This document shows, piece by piece, positions 20,118-31,663 of a DNA stretch of 64,000 nucleotides. Within the stretch, counting starts at the first letter, position 1. Each line of letters opens with the position of its first letter. The stretch spans positions 186,001-250,000 of the forward strand of contig CP079859.1 of assembly GCA_019339365.1 (NCBI GenBank). Reading direction: 5' to 3'. The position numbers and the translations under genes were made by a program. The DNA comes from Vibrio neptunius (GTDB lineage Bacteria > Pseudomonadota > Gammaproteobacteria > Enterobacterales > Vibrionaceae). Below the pieces are notes generated by a model. It was not told the DNA's origin. It did not search any database and saw nothing but the letters and a program-made list of their open reading frames with translations.

Positions 20118-20666
20118 TTACTGCGCTTCTTTCCAGATTGCACAAGGTTCAATCTTGGCGCGCTGAAGCTTGTGTTTGTCTCGCTCGGCATCACGCTTGA
20201 ATTTATATGGTCCGAGCACTACCCGATACCATTTGCTCCCTTCTTTTTTACGGATCTTACTGTTTATGCCCTGAAAAGCGATATCGAGCTTACGTGCTTC
20301 AGCCTGCGAGGCATTGGTATACGCGCCACACTGCATTATGTATGGGATCTCAGACACCACCTGCTTTTTGGCAGTCACTTCAATTTCGCGGCTTGGTAAA
20401 GACTCAACATAGTCCCACTTTTCCTCCGGAGGAGGTGGCAACGTTTTTTCGGCTTTGAGTTTAGGCTTCGGCTGAGTCTGCTTTACTACAGGCTGAGGCG
20501 GTTGAGGGTCATTACTGAGCGTATATAACCCATACCCAAATCCACACACCAGCAGAATCGCCAGCAATCCACTGCGCCAAGGCCTTCTCTTTGGCGCCGA
20601 CTTCTTACGCGCTGGTTTTCGCCCACTGTTTCCGCGACCGCGTTTTACATAATCTCTATTTGCCAC
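20118..20666 (-). CDS. ftsN: Cell division protein FtsN
   Basis: Late divisome protein that triggers septal peptidoglycan synthesis. 182 residues: a short basic cytosolic N-terminus (MANRDYVKRGRGNSGRKPA), one membrane helix at about 32-48, a Pro/Lys-rich periplasmic linker, and a C-terminal SPOR domain (about 105-180, PYIMQCGAYTNASQAEA and YRVVLGPYKF). Shorter than E. coli FtsN (319), as in other vibrios. Position between cytR and hslV is conserved. Confidence 0.93.
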   Translation of the reverse strand: MANRDYVKRGRGNSGRKPARKKSAPKRRPWRSGLLAILLVCGFGYGLYTLSNDPQPPQPVVKQTQPKPKLKAEKTLPPPPEEKWDYVESLPSREIEVTAKKQVVSEIPYIMQCGAYTNASQAEARKLDIAFQGINSKIRKKEGSKWYRVVLGPYKFKRDAERDKHKLQRAKIEPCAIWKEAQ

Positions 20667-20742
20667 TGCTGTACATCAACATCTATTGCCTCTTTCGTTA
20701 TGGTAATGCAGTTTGCGCCCTGATTACAGAGGGGAAATGGAA

Positions 20743-20764
20743 GCGGCGCATCAAAATGCGCCGC
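20743..20764. terminator. Stem-loop after cytR
   Basis: Perfect nine-base arms GCGGCGCAT and ATGCGCCGC with a four-base loop, downstream of cytR on the minus strand. The tail TTCCATTTCCC is a poor T run, so termination is uncertain. Confidence 0.5.
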
Positions 20765-20781
20765 GGAGAGAGAAGGTTTGG

Positions 20782-21789
20782 TTAGTTGATTCTTGGTGGA
20801 GCCGCACTTTCCCTCACAATCAGCTGGGTTTCCAGCAACCTTGAGCCAGCGCGGACGTCATGCCCTCTGAGCAATTCGAGCATCATCAGCATCGCCTGAC
20901 GGCCAATTTCGTAACGTGGCTGAGAGATGGTTGTCAACGGTGGATCACAGTACTGGGCAAATTGAATATCATCGAAACCCACCACAGAAAGGTCTTGCGG
21001 AATACGTAAGCCCAATTTCTTGGCTTCCTGAATCGCTCCAATTGCCATCGCATCATTGTGACAGAAAATAGCCGTTGGTGGCTCAGGCAGGGAAAGAAGC
21101 TTACGTAATGCTTTTGCACCATCTTCGAATGAGAAATCACCATAAGTGCAGTAATTTGGGTTCATCGTGATGCCCGCTCGGCGAAGTGCCTGCTGATAGC
21201 CCTGGTAGCGGAACTGGCATAACACCGCCGAGTCCGGACCAGATATCTGCGCGATGCGCTTATGGCCCATTTGCGTCAGATAATTAACCGCTTCAAATGC
21301 TGAAGTCAGATTATCGATGTGGACCGTCGGCAACTCTAACTCCGGAGCAAACTCGCACGCCATCACCATAGGTGGTAAGTTTTTTTGCTCTGGTTTGCTG
21401 ACATCAAATGGGAGATCAGTACCAAGCAGCAACATCCCATCCGCTTGCTTAGTAAAGACAAGATTGACAAAAGAGCTCTCACGCTTTTTCTGCTGGCCAC
21501 TGTCTCCGAGAAGTACGATGTACCCATGCTCCATCGCCGCATCCTCTATCCCACGGATAATCTCTGTATAATAGGGATCACAGATGTCCGGAATAATAGC
21601 TATGATGGTCTTGGATTCATTTCGGCGCAGGTTGCGCGCAAGAGAATTTGGTGAATACCCGGCTTCCAAAACTGCATCTTCGACCCGCTTCCGTGTGGCT
21701 GTAGATACTTTTTCCGGGTTCATTAGAGCACGCGATACTGTTGCTGTTGAAACGCCTGCTAGTTGAGCAACATCCTTCATTGTCGCCAT
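20782..21789 (-). CDS. cytR: LacI-family transcriptional regulator CytR
   Basis: 335 residues: N-terminal helix-turn-helix (MKDVAQLAGVSTATVSRALM) with hinge helix near residue 55, then a periplasmic-binding-like ligand domain. In the enterics CytR represses nucleoside uptake and catabolism and is relieved by cytidine, acting with CRP; in Vibrio it also influences competence and chitin genes. Identity rests on sequence and on the priA-cytR-ftsN order. Confidence 0.93.
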   Translation of the reverse strand: MATMKDVAQLAGVSTATVSRALMNPEKVSTATRKRVEDAVLEAGYSPNSLARNLRRNESKTIIAIIPDICDPYYTEIIRGIEDAAMEHGYIVLLGDSGQQKKRESSFVNLVFTKQADGMLLLGTDLPFDVSKPEQKNLPPMVMACEFAPELELPTVHIDNLTSAFEAVNYLTQMGHKRIAQISGPDSAVLCQFRYQGYQQALRRAGITMNPNYCTYGDFSFEDGAKALRKLLSLPEPPTAIFCHNDAMAIGAIQEAKKLGLRIPQDLSVVGFDDIQFAQYCDPPLTTISQPRYEIGRQAMLMMLELLRGHDVRAGSRLLETQLIVRESAAPPRIN

Positions 21790-22036
21790 AAATTCATTAC
21801 CCTCTTCGTTTTCTAAACATGGTAGCGCTTAGTGCCACCTAAACCGATTTTGATGAGCTGAAACTCATTCTTATGTTTATTGCCTAGAGCAATCGTTTAC
21901 CTGTCTTATATCAATCAATTTATTCAATCAAGCTAATCCATAGTTTATTCATTTCGAAACATAAAGTTACGGGAAGATTAACAAAATTAAACCCGGTGAT
22001 GAGATGCGAATCACAATTAAATGAAAAAGATGCAAA

Positions 22037-24238
22037 TTAACTCAAGTCCTGCGGCTCAATATCTAGAGACCAGCGAACTCTCTTCGCATTTGGCAACATT
22101 TGGATCGCTGGCTTTGCACTCCCTAATAGTTTTTGCATCGTTGATCGAGTTTGCGTCTGCAACATTAGCTGCCAGCGGTATTTGCCTGACCGCTTCGCCA
22201 ACGGAGCTGGCGTAGGACCTAGCACCTGACAGCAATCATCAAATAGTGGGTGCGCTTCCAACGTATGGCGTACTTGACGTAAAAATGCTTCTACATACTG
22301 AGAGTCATTCGCCTCAGCACGGAACAAGGTCAAGTAAGAGTAAGGAGGCAACATAGCCAGTTTACGTTCCTGCAAGGCGGTCTCGGCAAAATGTCGATAA
22401 CTTTTCGTCAGCAGAGCTTGAAGTAAACTATGTTCAGGATGATGGGTTTGCAATATAACTTCTCCTGGCTTGCTGGCTCGCCCTGCTCGTCCCGCGACCT
22501 GAATAAACAATTGAGCCAAACGCTCTGAGGCTCTGAAGTCACTGCTGTAAAGTGATCCATCGACATCCAACAACGCCACCAATGTCACATCTGGAAAATG
22601 ATGACCTTTCGCCAACATTTGCGTACCAATCAATATTTGATATTTACCACTGCGAATAGCTCCGAGAGCTGATTCCAGACTGCCTTTACGTCGGGTACTA
22701 TCGCGATCAATACGAATGGTTTGATATTCAGGAAAAAGCTCACCAAGCTGCGCTTCGAGCTGCTCAGTCCCTACACCCACCGTGACCAAATTGGACGATC
22801 CGCATCCTTGGCACTGATGAATAGTGGGCTGCTGTGAACCACAGTGGTGACAACGGATCTCATTGCTGTATTGATGATAGGTATAATAAGCATCGCATCG
22901 CTTACATTCCGCAATCCAACCACAATCATGACACATCAAAGCAGGCGAAAAACCGCGCCGATTGAGGAACAACATCACTTGATTACCCGCACTGAGGTGT
23001 TGACGAATCTCAGCGATCAAGGAGGCAGATAGACCACTTTCCAAATACTGACCTTTCACATCCAGCACCTTGTTGGTCGTCGGTACCGCATTACCAGCGC
23101 GCTCGGTCAGTGTCAGATGGTGATACTTGCCAGATAAAGCATTATGTAGAGTTTCCAGAGCTGGTGTCGCCGATCCCAGTACAATTGGAATTTGCTCTTT
23201 GCTAGCTCGCATCACAGCAACATCACGCGCATGATAGCGAAGGCTGTCTTGCTGCTTATAAGAAGCATCGTGCTCTTCATCCACAATGATGATGCCGAGA
23301 TCAGCAAAAGGCGTCAGCAGTGCTGAGCGCGTGCCAATCACGATGCCAGCGGCTTTATCTCGGGCACTTAACCAAGCGTTCAATCTTTCGCTGTCGTTAA
23401 GCCCCGAATGAATCACTTCGACTGGCACATTAAACCTGTGGCGAAAACGGTTAATGGTTTGTGGTGTCAAGCCAATTTCAGGCACTAATACTAGGGCTTG
23501 CCGCCCTTTCTCCAATACTGGCTTAATAAGGTTCAGATACACTTCTGTCTTACCTGAACCGGTCACTCCTTCCAGTAAAAAACACCCAAAACCATCAAAG
23601 CTATTTACGGTCGCAATAGCGACAGCCTGCTCTTCATTAAGCTTTGGCTTGTCCACATCTGCTTCAACCTGATGACTCCAGTCGCGAATCTCCGGTTTGC
23701 ACTCGATCGACTCAATCCAGCCTTTCTCCTGCAAGGTTTTGAGAACGCTAGAGCTGACTTCTTGATCAATGAAATGCTGGTGTGGTACTGAACCACTTTC
23801 AAGCATATGCATGACCTTAGCCTGCTTGACTGCTCGGCCAAAACCTAACATCAGTTGGTTACGCCCAGCATTAGTCAACTGCCACTCCACCAGCGTTGCA
23901 AAATCGGCTTCTTTACCTTTACGAAGTGCACTTGGCATCGCATTGAGCAGGGTGTCTCCAAGAGGGTACTGATAAAACTGACTGCACCATTGCAACAACT
24001 CATAGAGGCTATCTGGCCAAACAGGTTGAGAATCCAGCACTTGTTTTAGCGGTTTGAGCTTGTCAACACTGAACTCGGACTGATTCACCAACGCCGTGAC
24101 CACGCCGACCAGCGTCTGACGACCAAACGGAACAGACACACGCCCACCAATAATAGGAAACAGGTGAACAGGAATCTGATAATCAAACTGTTTGTCGAGT
24201 GGTACAGGTAAAGCCACTCGGGCAATTGTCGGTCGCAT
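22037..24238 (-). CDS. priA: Primosomal protein N' (replication restart helicase PriA)
   Basis: 3'-5' helicase that reloads DnaB at stalled forks. 733 residues: N-terminal 3'-DNA-binding domain (DKQFDYQIP near 16), helicase core with Walker A EGVTGSGKTEVYL near 225 and DEEH near 320, an eight-Cys zinc-binding insert (CHDCGW, CKRC, CHHCGS, CQGCGS) at about 436-480, and the helicase C-terminal motif VAGRAGRA near 570. Divergent from rpmE, upstream of cytR. Confidence 0.97.
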   Translation of the reverse strand: MRPTIARVALPVPLDKQFDYQIPVHLFPIIGGRVSVPFGRQTLVGVVTALVNQSEFSVDKLKPLKQVLDSQPVWPDSLYELLQWCSQFYQYPLGDTLLNAMPSALRKGKEADFATLVEWQLTNAGRNQLMLGFGRAVKQAKVMHMLESGSVPHQHFIDQEVSSSVLKTLQEKGWIESIECKPEIRDWSHQVEADVDKPKLNEEQAVAIATVNSFDGFGCFLLEGVTGSGKTEVYLNLIKPVLEKGRQALVLVPEIGLTPQTINRFRHRFNVPVEVIHSGLNDSERLNAWLSARDKAAGIVIGTRSALLTPFADLGIIIVDEEHDASYKQQDSLRYHARDVAVMRASKEQIPIVLGSATPALETLHNALSGKYHHLTLTERAGNAVPTTNKVLDVKGQYLESGLSASLIAEIRQHLSAGNQVMLFLNRRGFSPALMCHDCGWIAECKRCDAYYTYHQYSNEIRCHHCGSQQPTIHQCQGCGSSNLVTVGVGTEQLEAQLGELFPEYQTIRIDRDSTRRKGSLESALGAIRSGKYQILIGTQMLAKGHHFPDVTLVALLDVDGSLYSSDFRASERLAQLFIQVAGRAGRASKPGEVILQTHHPEHSLLQALLTKSYRHFAETALQERKLAMLPPYSYLTLFRAEANDSQYVEAFLRQVRHTLEAHPLFDDCCQVLGPTPAPLAKRSGKYRWQLMLQTQTRSTMQKLLGSAKPAIQMLPNAKRVRWSLDIEPQDLS

Positions 24239-24528
24239 ATAGACTTAAAGCACAATGAAAGGAACTCAGTTAGTCTAAGGGAAAAGCACTAAGCGCGAAA
24301 GTGATAGCATTGCTAAGCCGATTTCTAGCACGGATAAAGACCAGCGGCTAAAAAAGTAGCAACTTTCTTAGTAAATCAGTTGATCCCTAAGTCTGTATTC
24401 ATTACTATATCGCGCCTTAGTGATATGGCTTGCTTTTGAGCAGCGGTATCCAAAGGAAATTTTATTAACTACGTGTGGTGTCCGGCATAGAATCGGATAG
24501 CGACACGGCCTATTTTAGAGGTTCTCCC

Positions 24529-24747
24529 ATGAAAGCTGGTATCCACCCAGAATACAAAGCAGTTAAAGCAACTTGTTCTTGCGGTAACTCTTTCGAGTTC
24601 AACTCAACTCTAACTAAAGAGTCAATCCACCTAGACGTATGTGACAAATGTCACCCATTCTACACTGGTAAGCAGCGTATCGTTGATACTGGCGGCCGTG
24701 TAGATCGCTTCAACAAGCGTTTCGGTGCTCTTTCTTCTAAGAAGTAA
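24529..24747 (+). CDS. rpmE: 50S ribosomal protein L31 (zinc-binding form)
   Basis: 72 residues, [19 protein letters not shown] at the N-terminus. The four Cys (CSC and CDKC) make it the zinc-binding C+ type, so a C- paralogue under Zur may exist elsewhere. ATG 24529 is preferred because homologues begin there; the frame extends 18 codons upstream. A promoter region shared with priA lies upstream. Confidence 0.97.
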   Translation: MKAGIHPEYKAVKATCSCGNSFEFNSTLTKESIHLDVCDKCHPFYTGKQRIVDTGGRVDRFNKRFGALSSKK

Positions 24748-24766
24748 TTTCTTTTTAGATGAAGAG

Positions 24767-24792
24767 AAAAGGACGCTACGGCGTCCTTTTTT
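24767..24792 (+). terminator. Terminator after rpmE
   Basis: AAAAGGACGC and GCGTCCTTTTTT arms around TACG with a T6 tail. Confidence 0.92.
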
Positions 24793-24998
24793 GTTCCCTA
24801 CATCCCCAGCGAATCATTCAGAGTAATATCTTCCGCTGTTTAACATTCGCCAGCCACATCTCTAACCATCTGGTCTTATCTCCTGTCATTTAGCACATTT
24901 TATTGCTTTAGCTCGCATTCTGACCTTTGCAGCTTGACTTAGTTACTCTAGAATGGGTTCCCCCCTATCCTAATTATTAATAACGAGTACCTACACCT

Positions 24999-26276
24999 AT
25001 GTCCGATGACAATCACCAAGAACTATCCCCTGAAGAACAATTCCGTCAGCAAGCATTGGATTACCATGCCTACCCTACAGCAGGCAAGATTTCGGTTGAG
25101 CTGACAACACCAGCTGAAACGGCAGGTGATCTGGCGTTAGCGTACAGCCCAGGCGTAGCTGAGCCGGTACGTGAAATTGCTCAGAATGCAGATAATGTCT
25201 ACAAATATACCTCTAAGGGTAACATGGTAGCAGTTATCTCCAACGGAACAGCTATTCTTGGTCTTGGAAACTTAGGTCCGCTGGCATCTAAGCCTGTCAT
25301 GGAAGGTAAAGCTCTCCTGTTCAAACGCTTCGCAGGTTTGGACTCTATCGACATTGAAGTCAAACACCGCACGATCGAAGAATTCGTCGATACCGTCGCT
25401 AACATTGCCGATACCTTTGGAGGTATCAACCTCGAAGACATCAAAGCACCAGACTGTTTTGAGATTGAAAAACAGCTGATCGAGCGCTGTGATGTACCGG
25501 TTTTTCACGACGACCAACATGGTACAGCTATCGTCACCGCAGCAGGTATGCTTAACGCAATTGAACTCCAAGGCAAAAAACTAGAAGATGCTACGATTGT
25601 TTGTCTTGGCGCCGGTGCTGCGGCAGTGGCTTGTATGGAACTACTGATTAAATGTGGTGCGATGCGTGAAAAAATTTACATGCTTGACCGCAAAGGTGTT
25701 ATCCACACTCGCCGTGATGATCTCAACGAATACAAGCAGCTATTTGCCAACAACACTGACAAGCGTACACTGGAAGACGTAATTGAAGGTGCTGACCTAT
25801 TCTTAGGCGTATCTGGCCCGAACTTACTCGCACCTGAAGCACTAAAACTGATGGCTGATAAACCTGTGGTCTTCGCATGTTCAAACCCAGATCCGGAAAT
25901 CAAGCCAGAGCTGGCACACGAAGTCCGTGATGATTTAATCATGGGTACAGGCCGTAGTGACTACCCGAACCAAGTGAACAACGTGTTGTGTTTCCCATTC
26001 ATCTTCCGCGGCGCTTTAGACGTTCGAGCTAGCGAAATCAACGATGAAATGAAGCTCGCTGCCGTAGATGCCATTCGTGAACTAGCGAAAGAAGAAGTTC
26101 CAGCAGAAGTATTGAAAGCCGCTGGCGTAGATAAGCTGGAATTTGGCCCTGGTTACATCATTCCTAAACCGATGGACTCTCGCCTATTGCCACGTGTCGC
26201 AAAAGCGGTTGCTCTTGCAGCAGTAGAGTCGGGTGTGGCTCGTATTGAAATGCCAGAGAATTACATGGAAGCGTAG
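24999..26276 (+). CDS. Malic enzyme, short form (oxaloacetate-decarboxylating)
   Basis: Converts malate to pyruvate and CO2 with NAD(P)+. 425 residues with the malic N-terminal domain (LALAYSPGVAEPV near 47, SNGTAILGLGNLGPLASKP near 80, the catalytic Lys in VKHRT region, and DDQHGTAIV near 168) and an NAD-binding domain (IVCLGAGAAAVACME near 200). It lacks the C-terminal phosphotransacetylase-like domain of long MaeB enzymes. Cofactor preference cannot be read with certainty. Confidence 0.9.
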   Translation: MSDDNHQELSPEEQFRQQALDYHAYPTAGKISVELTTPAETAGDLALAYSPGVAEPVREIAQNADNVYKYTSKGNMVAVISNGTAILGLGNLGPLASKPVMEGKALLFKRFAGLDSIDIEVKHRTIEEFVDTVANIADTFGGINLEDIKAPDCFEIEKQLIERCDVPVFHDDQHGTAIVTAAGMLNAIELQGKKLEDATIVCLGAGAAAVACMELLIKCGAMREKIYMLDRKGVIHTRRDDLNEYKQLFANNTDKRTLEDVIEGADLFLGVSGPNLLAPEALKLMADKPVVFACSNPDPEIKPELAHEVRDDLIMGTGRSDYPNQVNNVLCFPFIFRGALDVRASEINDEMKLAAVDAIRELAKEEVPAEVLKAAGVDKLEFGPGYIIPKPMDSRLLPRVAKAVALAAVESGVARIEMPENYMEA

Positions 26277-26294
26277 GCCTTCCTCTCTAGCAAC

Positions 26295-26324
26295 AAAAAA
26301 CCGCTGAACATTCAGCGGTTTTTT
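26295..26324. terminator. Terminator between malic enzyme gene and metJ
   Basis: AAAAAACCGCTGAA and TTCAGCGGTTTTTT arms around CA; bidirectional for two convergent genes. Confidence 0.92.
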
Positions 26325-26363
26325 AGTTTTCAGCAAAATAAAAACCAGGCGCGCCGCCAGTTA

Positions 26364-26686
26364 TTACTCTTCGTCATAAGCTTCGAATTCAATACCCATC
26401 TCAGTCATGAGTTTTTTTTACTTCCGCCGGGATATCATCTGGGCGATCTTTACGCAAATCTTCATCAGTCGGTAATGGTTGGCCAGTATAAGCATGTAGA
26501 AACGCTTCACACAGCAGCTCACTGTTTGTCGCATGGCGCAAGTTATTGATCTGACGACGCGTTCGCTCATCAGTTAAAACCTTCAATACTTTCAATGGAA
26601 TAGAAACTGTAATCTTCTTTACTTGCTCGCTTTTTTTTTCCATGTTCAGCATACGGACTTATGTATTCGCCGTTCCAATCTGCCAT
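26364..26686 (-). pseudogene. metJ: Methionine repressor MetJ, two one-base frameshifts
   Basis: MetJ represses methionine genes with S-adenosylmethionine as corepressor. The correct ATG (26684-26686, coding [16 protein letters not shown]) and the correct C-terminus ([15 protein letters not shown], stop 26364) are both present, but the middle ([20 protein letters not shown] to AEVKK) is in another frame. The A9 run (26631-26639) should be 8 and the A8 run (26412-26419) should be 7; removing one base from each gives a normal 106-residue MetJ with the ribbon-helix-helix intact. Either two homopolymer sequencing errors, which I favour, or a real loss that would derepress methionine synthesis. 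Divergent from metB with MET boxes between. Confidence 0.88.
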
Positions 26687-26758
26687 TGCGCACCTTTATG
26701 ATTCATTATGTATAAAGTTAGAAAGCGTAATTTTAGCGGGATTCATGTCCACAAGCAA

Positions 26759-26790
26759 AGACATATAGACGTCTAGAAGTGTTGACGTCT
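26759..26790. promoter_or_regulatory. Four tandem MET boxes (MetJ operator) before metB
   Basis: Contiguous 8-mers AGACATAT, AGACGTCT, AGAAGTGT, TGACGTCT against consensus AGACGTCT, with exact eight-base phasing. They lie between metJ and metBL and should repress both. Confidence 0.9.
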
Positions 26791-26907
26791 CAAAAAATGA
26801 GAAGTAAAGTGAAGGGATATACGATTGGAATAACATATATCTAACATCCGGCAAATAGGTATAGTGTAGTCTCCAGTCAAGTCACTACAGTTCGAAAGGA
26901 AACACTT

Positions 26908-28077
26908 ATGAGCGCCCGTAAACCAGCCACAATCGCGGTACGTACTGGTATCGAGTCAGACACTCAGCATCATGCCGTTGTGCCACCTATTTACCTCTCG
27001 ACTAACTACGGATTTCCCGCCTTCGGTGAAGTGCCCAAATATGACTATACTCGCTCAGGTAACCCAAACCGTGGTTTGCTAGAAAAAGCGCTCTATGAAC
27101 TGGAGTCTGGTAGAGGCGCAGTAGTGACCAACTGTGGAACCTCAGCATTAAACCTGTGGGTCTCCGCATTTCTTGGCCCAGATGACCTGATCATTGCGCC
27201 ACACGATTGCTACGGCGGTACATACCGTTTGTTTAACACCCGCGCTCAGAAAGGTGACTTCAAGGTTCAGTTTGTCGATCAGTCTGATCAAAAAGCCTTG
27301 GACGACGCCATTGCAAAGCAGCCTAAATTGATTCTGTTAGAAACACCGTCCAATCCTCTGGTACGAGTCGTCGACATAGCCGCAGTATGTGAAAAAGCCC
27401 GTCAAGTTGGAGCATTGGTTGGCGTCGACAATACCTTTTTGACTCCTGTGTTCCAAAAACCTCTAGAGCTAGGGGCTGACTTCGTCATTCACTCAACAAC
27501 CAAATACATTAACGGCCATTCAGATGTGATTGGTGGTGTGGTAATCACCAAAACTGAGCAGCATGCTGAAGATCTTGCTTGGTGGGGCAACTGCATCGGT
27601 GCGACTGGTACACCATTCGACAGCTACATGACATTACGCGGTATTCGCACCTTGGGTGCACGAATGAAAGTGCATGAAGAAAGCTCGGCACAAATCCTCA
27701 ATTACCTGCAGTCTCAGTCTCTGGTGGGGAACATCTATCACCCTAGCTTGCCGGAACACCCAGGCCATGAGATTGCGAAAAAGCAGCAGTCTGGATTCGG
27801 CTCTATGCTTAGTTTTGAGTTTGCAGGCAGCTTTGAGCAGCTCAAGCACTTTGTTGGTGAGCTAGAACTGTTCTCACTCGCCGAATCACTTGGCGGCGTA
27901 GAGAGCCTGATTTGCCACCCAGCGTCAATGACACACCGAGCTATGGGTGAAGTGGCATTAGCAGAAGCTGGTGTTTCACAGCAACTGCTCCGCCTTTCCG
28001 TCGGCCTCGAAGATGCGGATGACCTGATTGCCGATCTAGAACAAGCATTCTGTAAAACTCAGGAGGCGTTGTCATGA
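26908..28077 (+). CDS. metB: Cystathionine gamma-synthase
   Basis: PLP enzyme joining O-succinylhomoserine and cysteine into cystathionine. 389 residues of the Cys/Met PLP family: YTRSGNPNRGLLEKALYELE near 48, and the PLP-binding Lys in HSTTKYINGHSDVIGG near 195. AAAGGAAA precedes the ATG. Overlaps metL by four bases (ATGA), giving a metBL operon. Confidence 0.96.
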   Translation: MSARKPATIAVRTGIESDTQHHAVVPPIYLSTNYGFPAFGEVPKYDYTRSGNPNRGLLEKALYELESGRGAVVTNCGTSALNLWVSAFLGPDDLIIAPHDCYGGTYRLFNTRAQKGDFKVQFVDQSDQKALDDAIAKQPKLILLETPSNPLVRVVDIAAVCEKARQVGALVGVDNTFLTPVFQKPLELGADFVIHSTTKYINGHSDVIGGVVITKTEQHAEDLAWWGNCIGATGTPFDSYMTLRGIRTLGARMKVHEESSAQILNYLQSQSLVGNIYHPSLPEHPGHEIAKKQQSGFGSMLSFEFAGSFEQLKHFVGELELFSLAESLGGVESLICHPASMTHRAMGEVALAEAGVSQQLLRLSVGLEDADDLIADLEQAFCKTQEALS

Positions 28078-30486
28078 GCCAGCAGCGTCAATTGCATAAA
28101 TTTGGCGGTAGTAGCCTCGCAGATCCAGACTGCTACCGCCGCGTAGTCAATATTCTCAAAGAGTATTCTGATAAAGAAGACTTAATTGTCGTCTCAGCGG
28201 CAGGCAAGACCACCAATCGTTTGATTGAGTTTATAGACGCTCTTAACAAAGACGGTCGCCTCGCACACGAAGCATTGCAGTCATTACGCCAGTTTCAGGT
28301 CCAGCTAGTCGAAAACCTGTTACAAGGTGAAATCCAACAGCAGCTTCTTGCCACACTCAACGACGAATTCACCACACTGGGTGAGCTAACAGCTCCCTTA
28401 AAGACTGCCGAGCGCGCAGCCGTATTGGGTCATGGAGAGGTTTGGTCTTCTCGACTACTGGCAGCATTACTAAATCAAAATGACCTACAGGCCGTTGCTC
28501 TAGATGCAAGAACCTTCCTGCGTGCCGAAGCAGGTACACAACCTGAAGTCGACCGAGGCACCTCCTATCCGCTGCTCAAGGAAGTACTCGCTCAACACGC
28601 CCATCATCGCGTTGTGATCACGGGCTTTATGGCACAGGATGAGCAAAGCCATACCGTACTGCTTGGTCGCAATGGCTCGGATTACTCCGCTACCGTTATT
28701 GGTGCTCTAGCCGAAGTGAAACGTGTCACAATCTGGAGCGACGTGGCCGGCGTCTACAGTGCAGACCCTCGTTTAGTCTCTGATGCATGCCTTCTGCCAT
28801 TACTTCGCCTTGATGAAGCCAGTGAGTTAGCCCGACTTGCTGCGCCAGTCCTGCACAGCCGTACTCTTCAGCCAGTCGCGCAAAGTACGATGGACTTGCA
28901 TCTACGTTGCAGCCACGAACCAGAGGACGGCTCCACACGCATTGAACGTGTACTGGCCTCAGGTCGCGGTGCGAAAATCATCTCGTCGCTGAAAGAAGTA
29001 CTGCTGATCCAACTAAATTTTGCCTCTGGACACGATTTCAGCCGCCTTGAACAAGAAACCCTAACCGGTCTGAAGCGAGCTCAACTTGAGCCACTGACCT
29101 ATGAAGCACAAGAAGATCAACAAACACTGCGTTTAGCATATACCGCAGAGATTGCAGGCGGTGCTCTTGAGTACCTGCAAGACGCTGCAATAGAAGCTGA
29201 AATTAAGCTCAAAGAAGGCTATTCGTTAATTGCAGCTGTCGGCGCAGGCGTCACTAAAAGCGCCAACCATTGTTATGGCTTCTACCAGAAGCTTAAGTCT
29301 TCTCCTGTGGAGTTTGTTTCAGAATCTCAGTCCGGATTGAGCTTAGTCGCGGTGCTGCGTCGTACGGAGACTTCTGTTCTGGTCAAGTCAATTCACAGCC
29401 AGTTGTTTCAAGCTCAGAAACGTGTCGGCATTGCTCTTTGTGGCAAAGGTAATATTGGCTCGAGCTGGCTTGAACTTTTCGCTGAGCAAAAAGCAGAGCT
29501 AGAAAAACGTCGCGGCATGAACTTCGAATTGGTTGCTGTTGTTGGCAGCCAAAACTACTGGTTCAATCCTAAAGGGATTGATGCCAGTACCGTAAGCGGC
29601 CACTACGAAGAAGAAGCCATTGAGTATCAAGGCGATGAGTGGGTAAGAAAACTTGGCGCGATTCAGGGCTACGATGACGTCGTTGTGCTCGATGTGACGG
29701 CCAGCCAGCAACTGGCCGAACGTTACCTGAATATCGCAGAACAAGGTCTGCACCTTATCTCAGCCAACAAAGTCGCTGGCTCCGCATCGAGTGATTATTA
29801 TCATCAAGTGCAAGATGCTTTTGCCAAGATAAACCGCCATTGGCTTTACAATGCAACGGTTGGAGCTGGCTTACCGATCAACCATACGGTGAAAGACCTA
29901 CGGGAAAGTGGCGATGACATTCATGCTTTATCCGGTATTTTCTCTGGCACGCTTTCTTGGCTATTTCAGCAGTATGACGGTAATGTGCCTTTTGCGGAAC
30001 TCGTCGATCTCGCTTGGCAGCAAGGTTTGACTGAACCGGACCCACGCAGCGATCTGGATGGCTCTGATGTCATGCGTAAGTTAGTGATCTTAGCGCGTGA
30101 AGCTGGGCTCGATCTGGAACCTGAAGCGGTTAAAGTGGAAAGTCTGGTTCCTGCTGAACTCGCCGATTCTATCGCTAGACGATTTCCTAGATAAAAGCCA
30201 GCTATTGAGTGAACTATTGGCCGAGCGTTTAGATAAAGCTCAACGCGAAGACAAGATACTGCGGTACGTTGCAAGGCTGGAGAAAAATGGTTCCGCAACG
30301 GTCGGCGTTGAAGCGCTTAGCAAAGAGCATGCGCTGGCTAACTTGCTGCCATGTGACAACATCTTCGCCATCGAAAGCAAATGGTACAAGGATAACCCAC
30401 TGGTCATTCGCGGCCCCGGCGCAGGCCGAGAGGTCACCGCAGGTGCAATTCAGTCTGACCTCAACCTGCTTTCCAGCTTGTTATAA
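28074..30486 (+). pseudogene. metL: Bifunctional aspartokinase II/homoserine dehydrogenase II, one-base frameshift
   Basis: Catalyses the first and third steps from aspartate to homoserine for methionine. N-terminal aspartokinase (HKFGGSSLADP), central regulatory part and C-terminal homoserine dehydrogenase (GICGKGNIGSSW-type motif near 455; NKVAGSA near 565). The first frame runs 706 codons and stops at 30194 after PAELAD, while LSLDDFLDKSQLLSELL and the last 100 residues to 30486 are in the next frame. Removing one T of 30167-30168 gives a normal protein of about 803 residues. Probably a sequence error. Expressed with metB. Confidence 0.88.
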
Positions 30487-30492
30487 TTGAAT

Positions 30493-30519
30493 AAAGCGCA
30501 GCCCTTAGCTGCGCTTTTT
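30493..30519 (+). terminator. Terminator after metL
   Basis: AAAGCGCAGC and GCTGCGCTTTTT arms around a short loop with T5. Confidence 0.9.
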
Positions 30520-30626
30520 CTTTCTCAGTCATACCATTACCTTTCAAGTTGAAAACGTCTAATATTTAACTTGAAAAAAATTCATAATCGTACTGTTGAC
30601 TTTAAATCGTATTCAATACATTCTGT

Positions 30627-31590
<964 letters not shown>

Positions 31591-31620
31591 CCTCAACACT
31601 CATGATCCCTCTAAAAATGT

Positions 31621-31649
31621 AAAAAGGGTAGCCATGGCTACCCTTTTTA
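31621..31649. terminator. Terminator between metF and zapB
   Basis: AAAAAGGGTAGCC and GGCTACCCTTTTT arms around a two- to four-base centre (ATGG region); bidirectional. Confidence 0.9.
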
Positions 31650-31663
31650 TCATTAGACTATGA

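Noticed and set aside
28104..28111. Exact ops core GGCGGTAG
   Set aside because: It lies inside the metL coding sequence (codons for the KFGGSS motif) and is chance.
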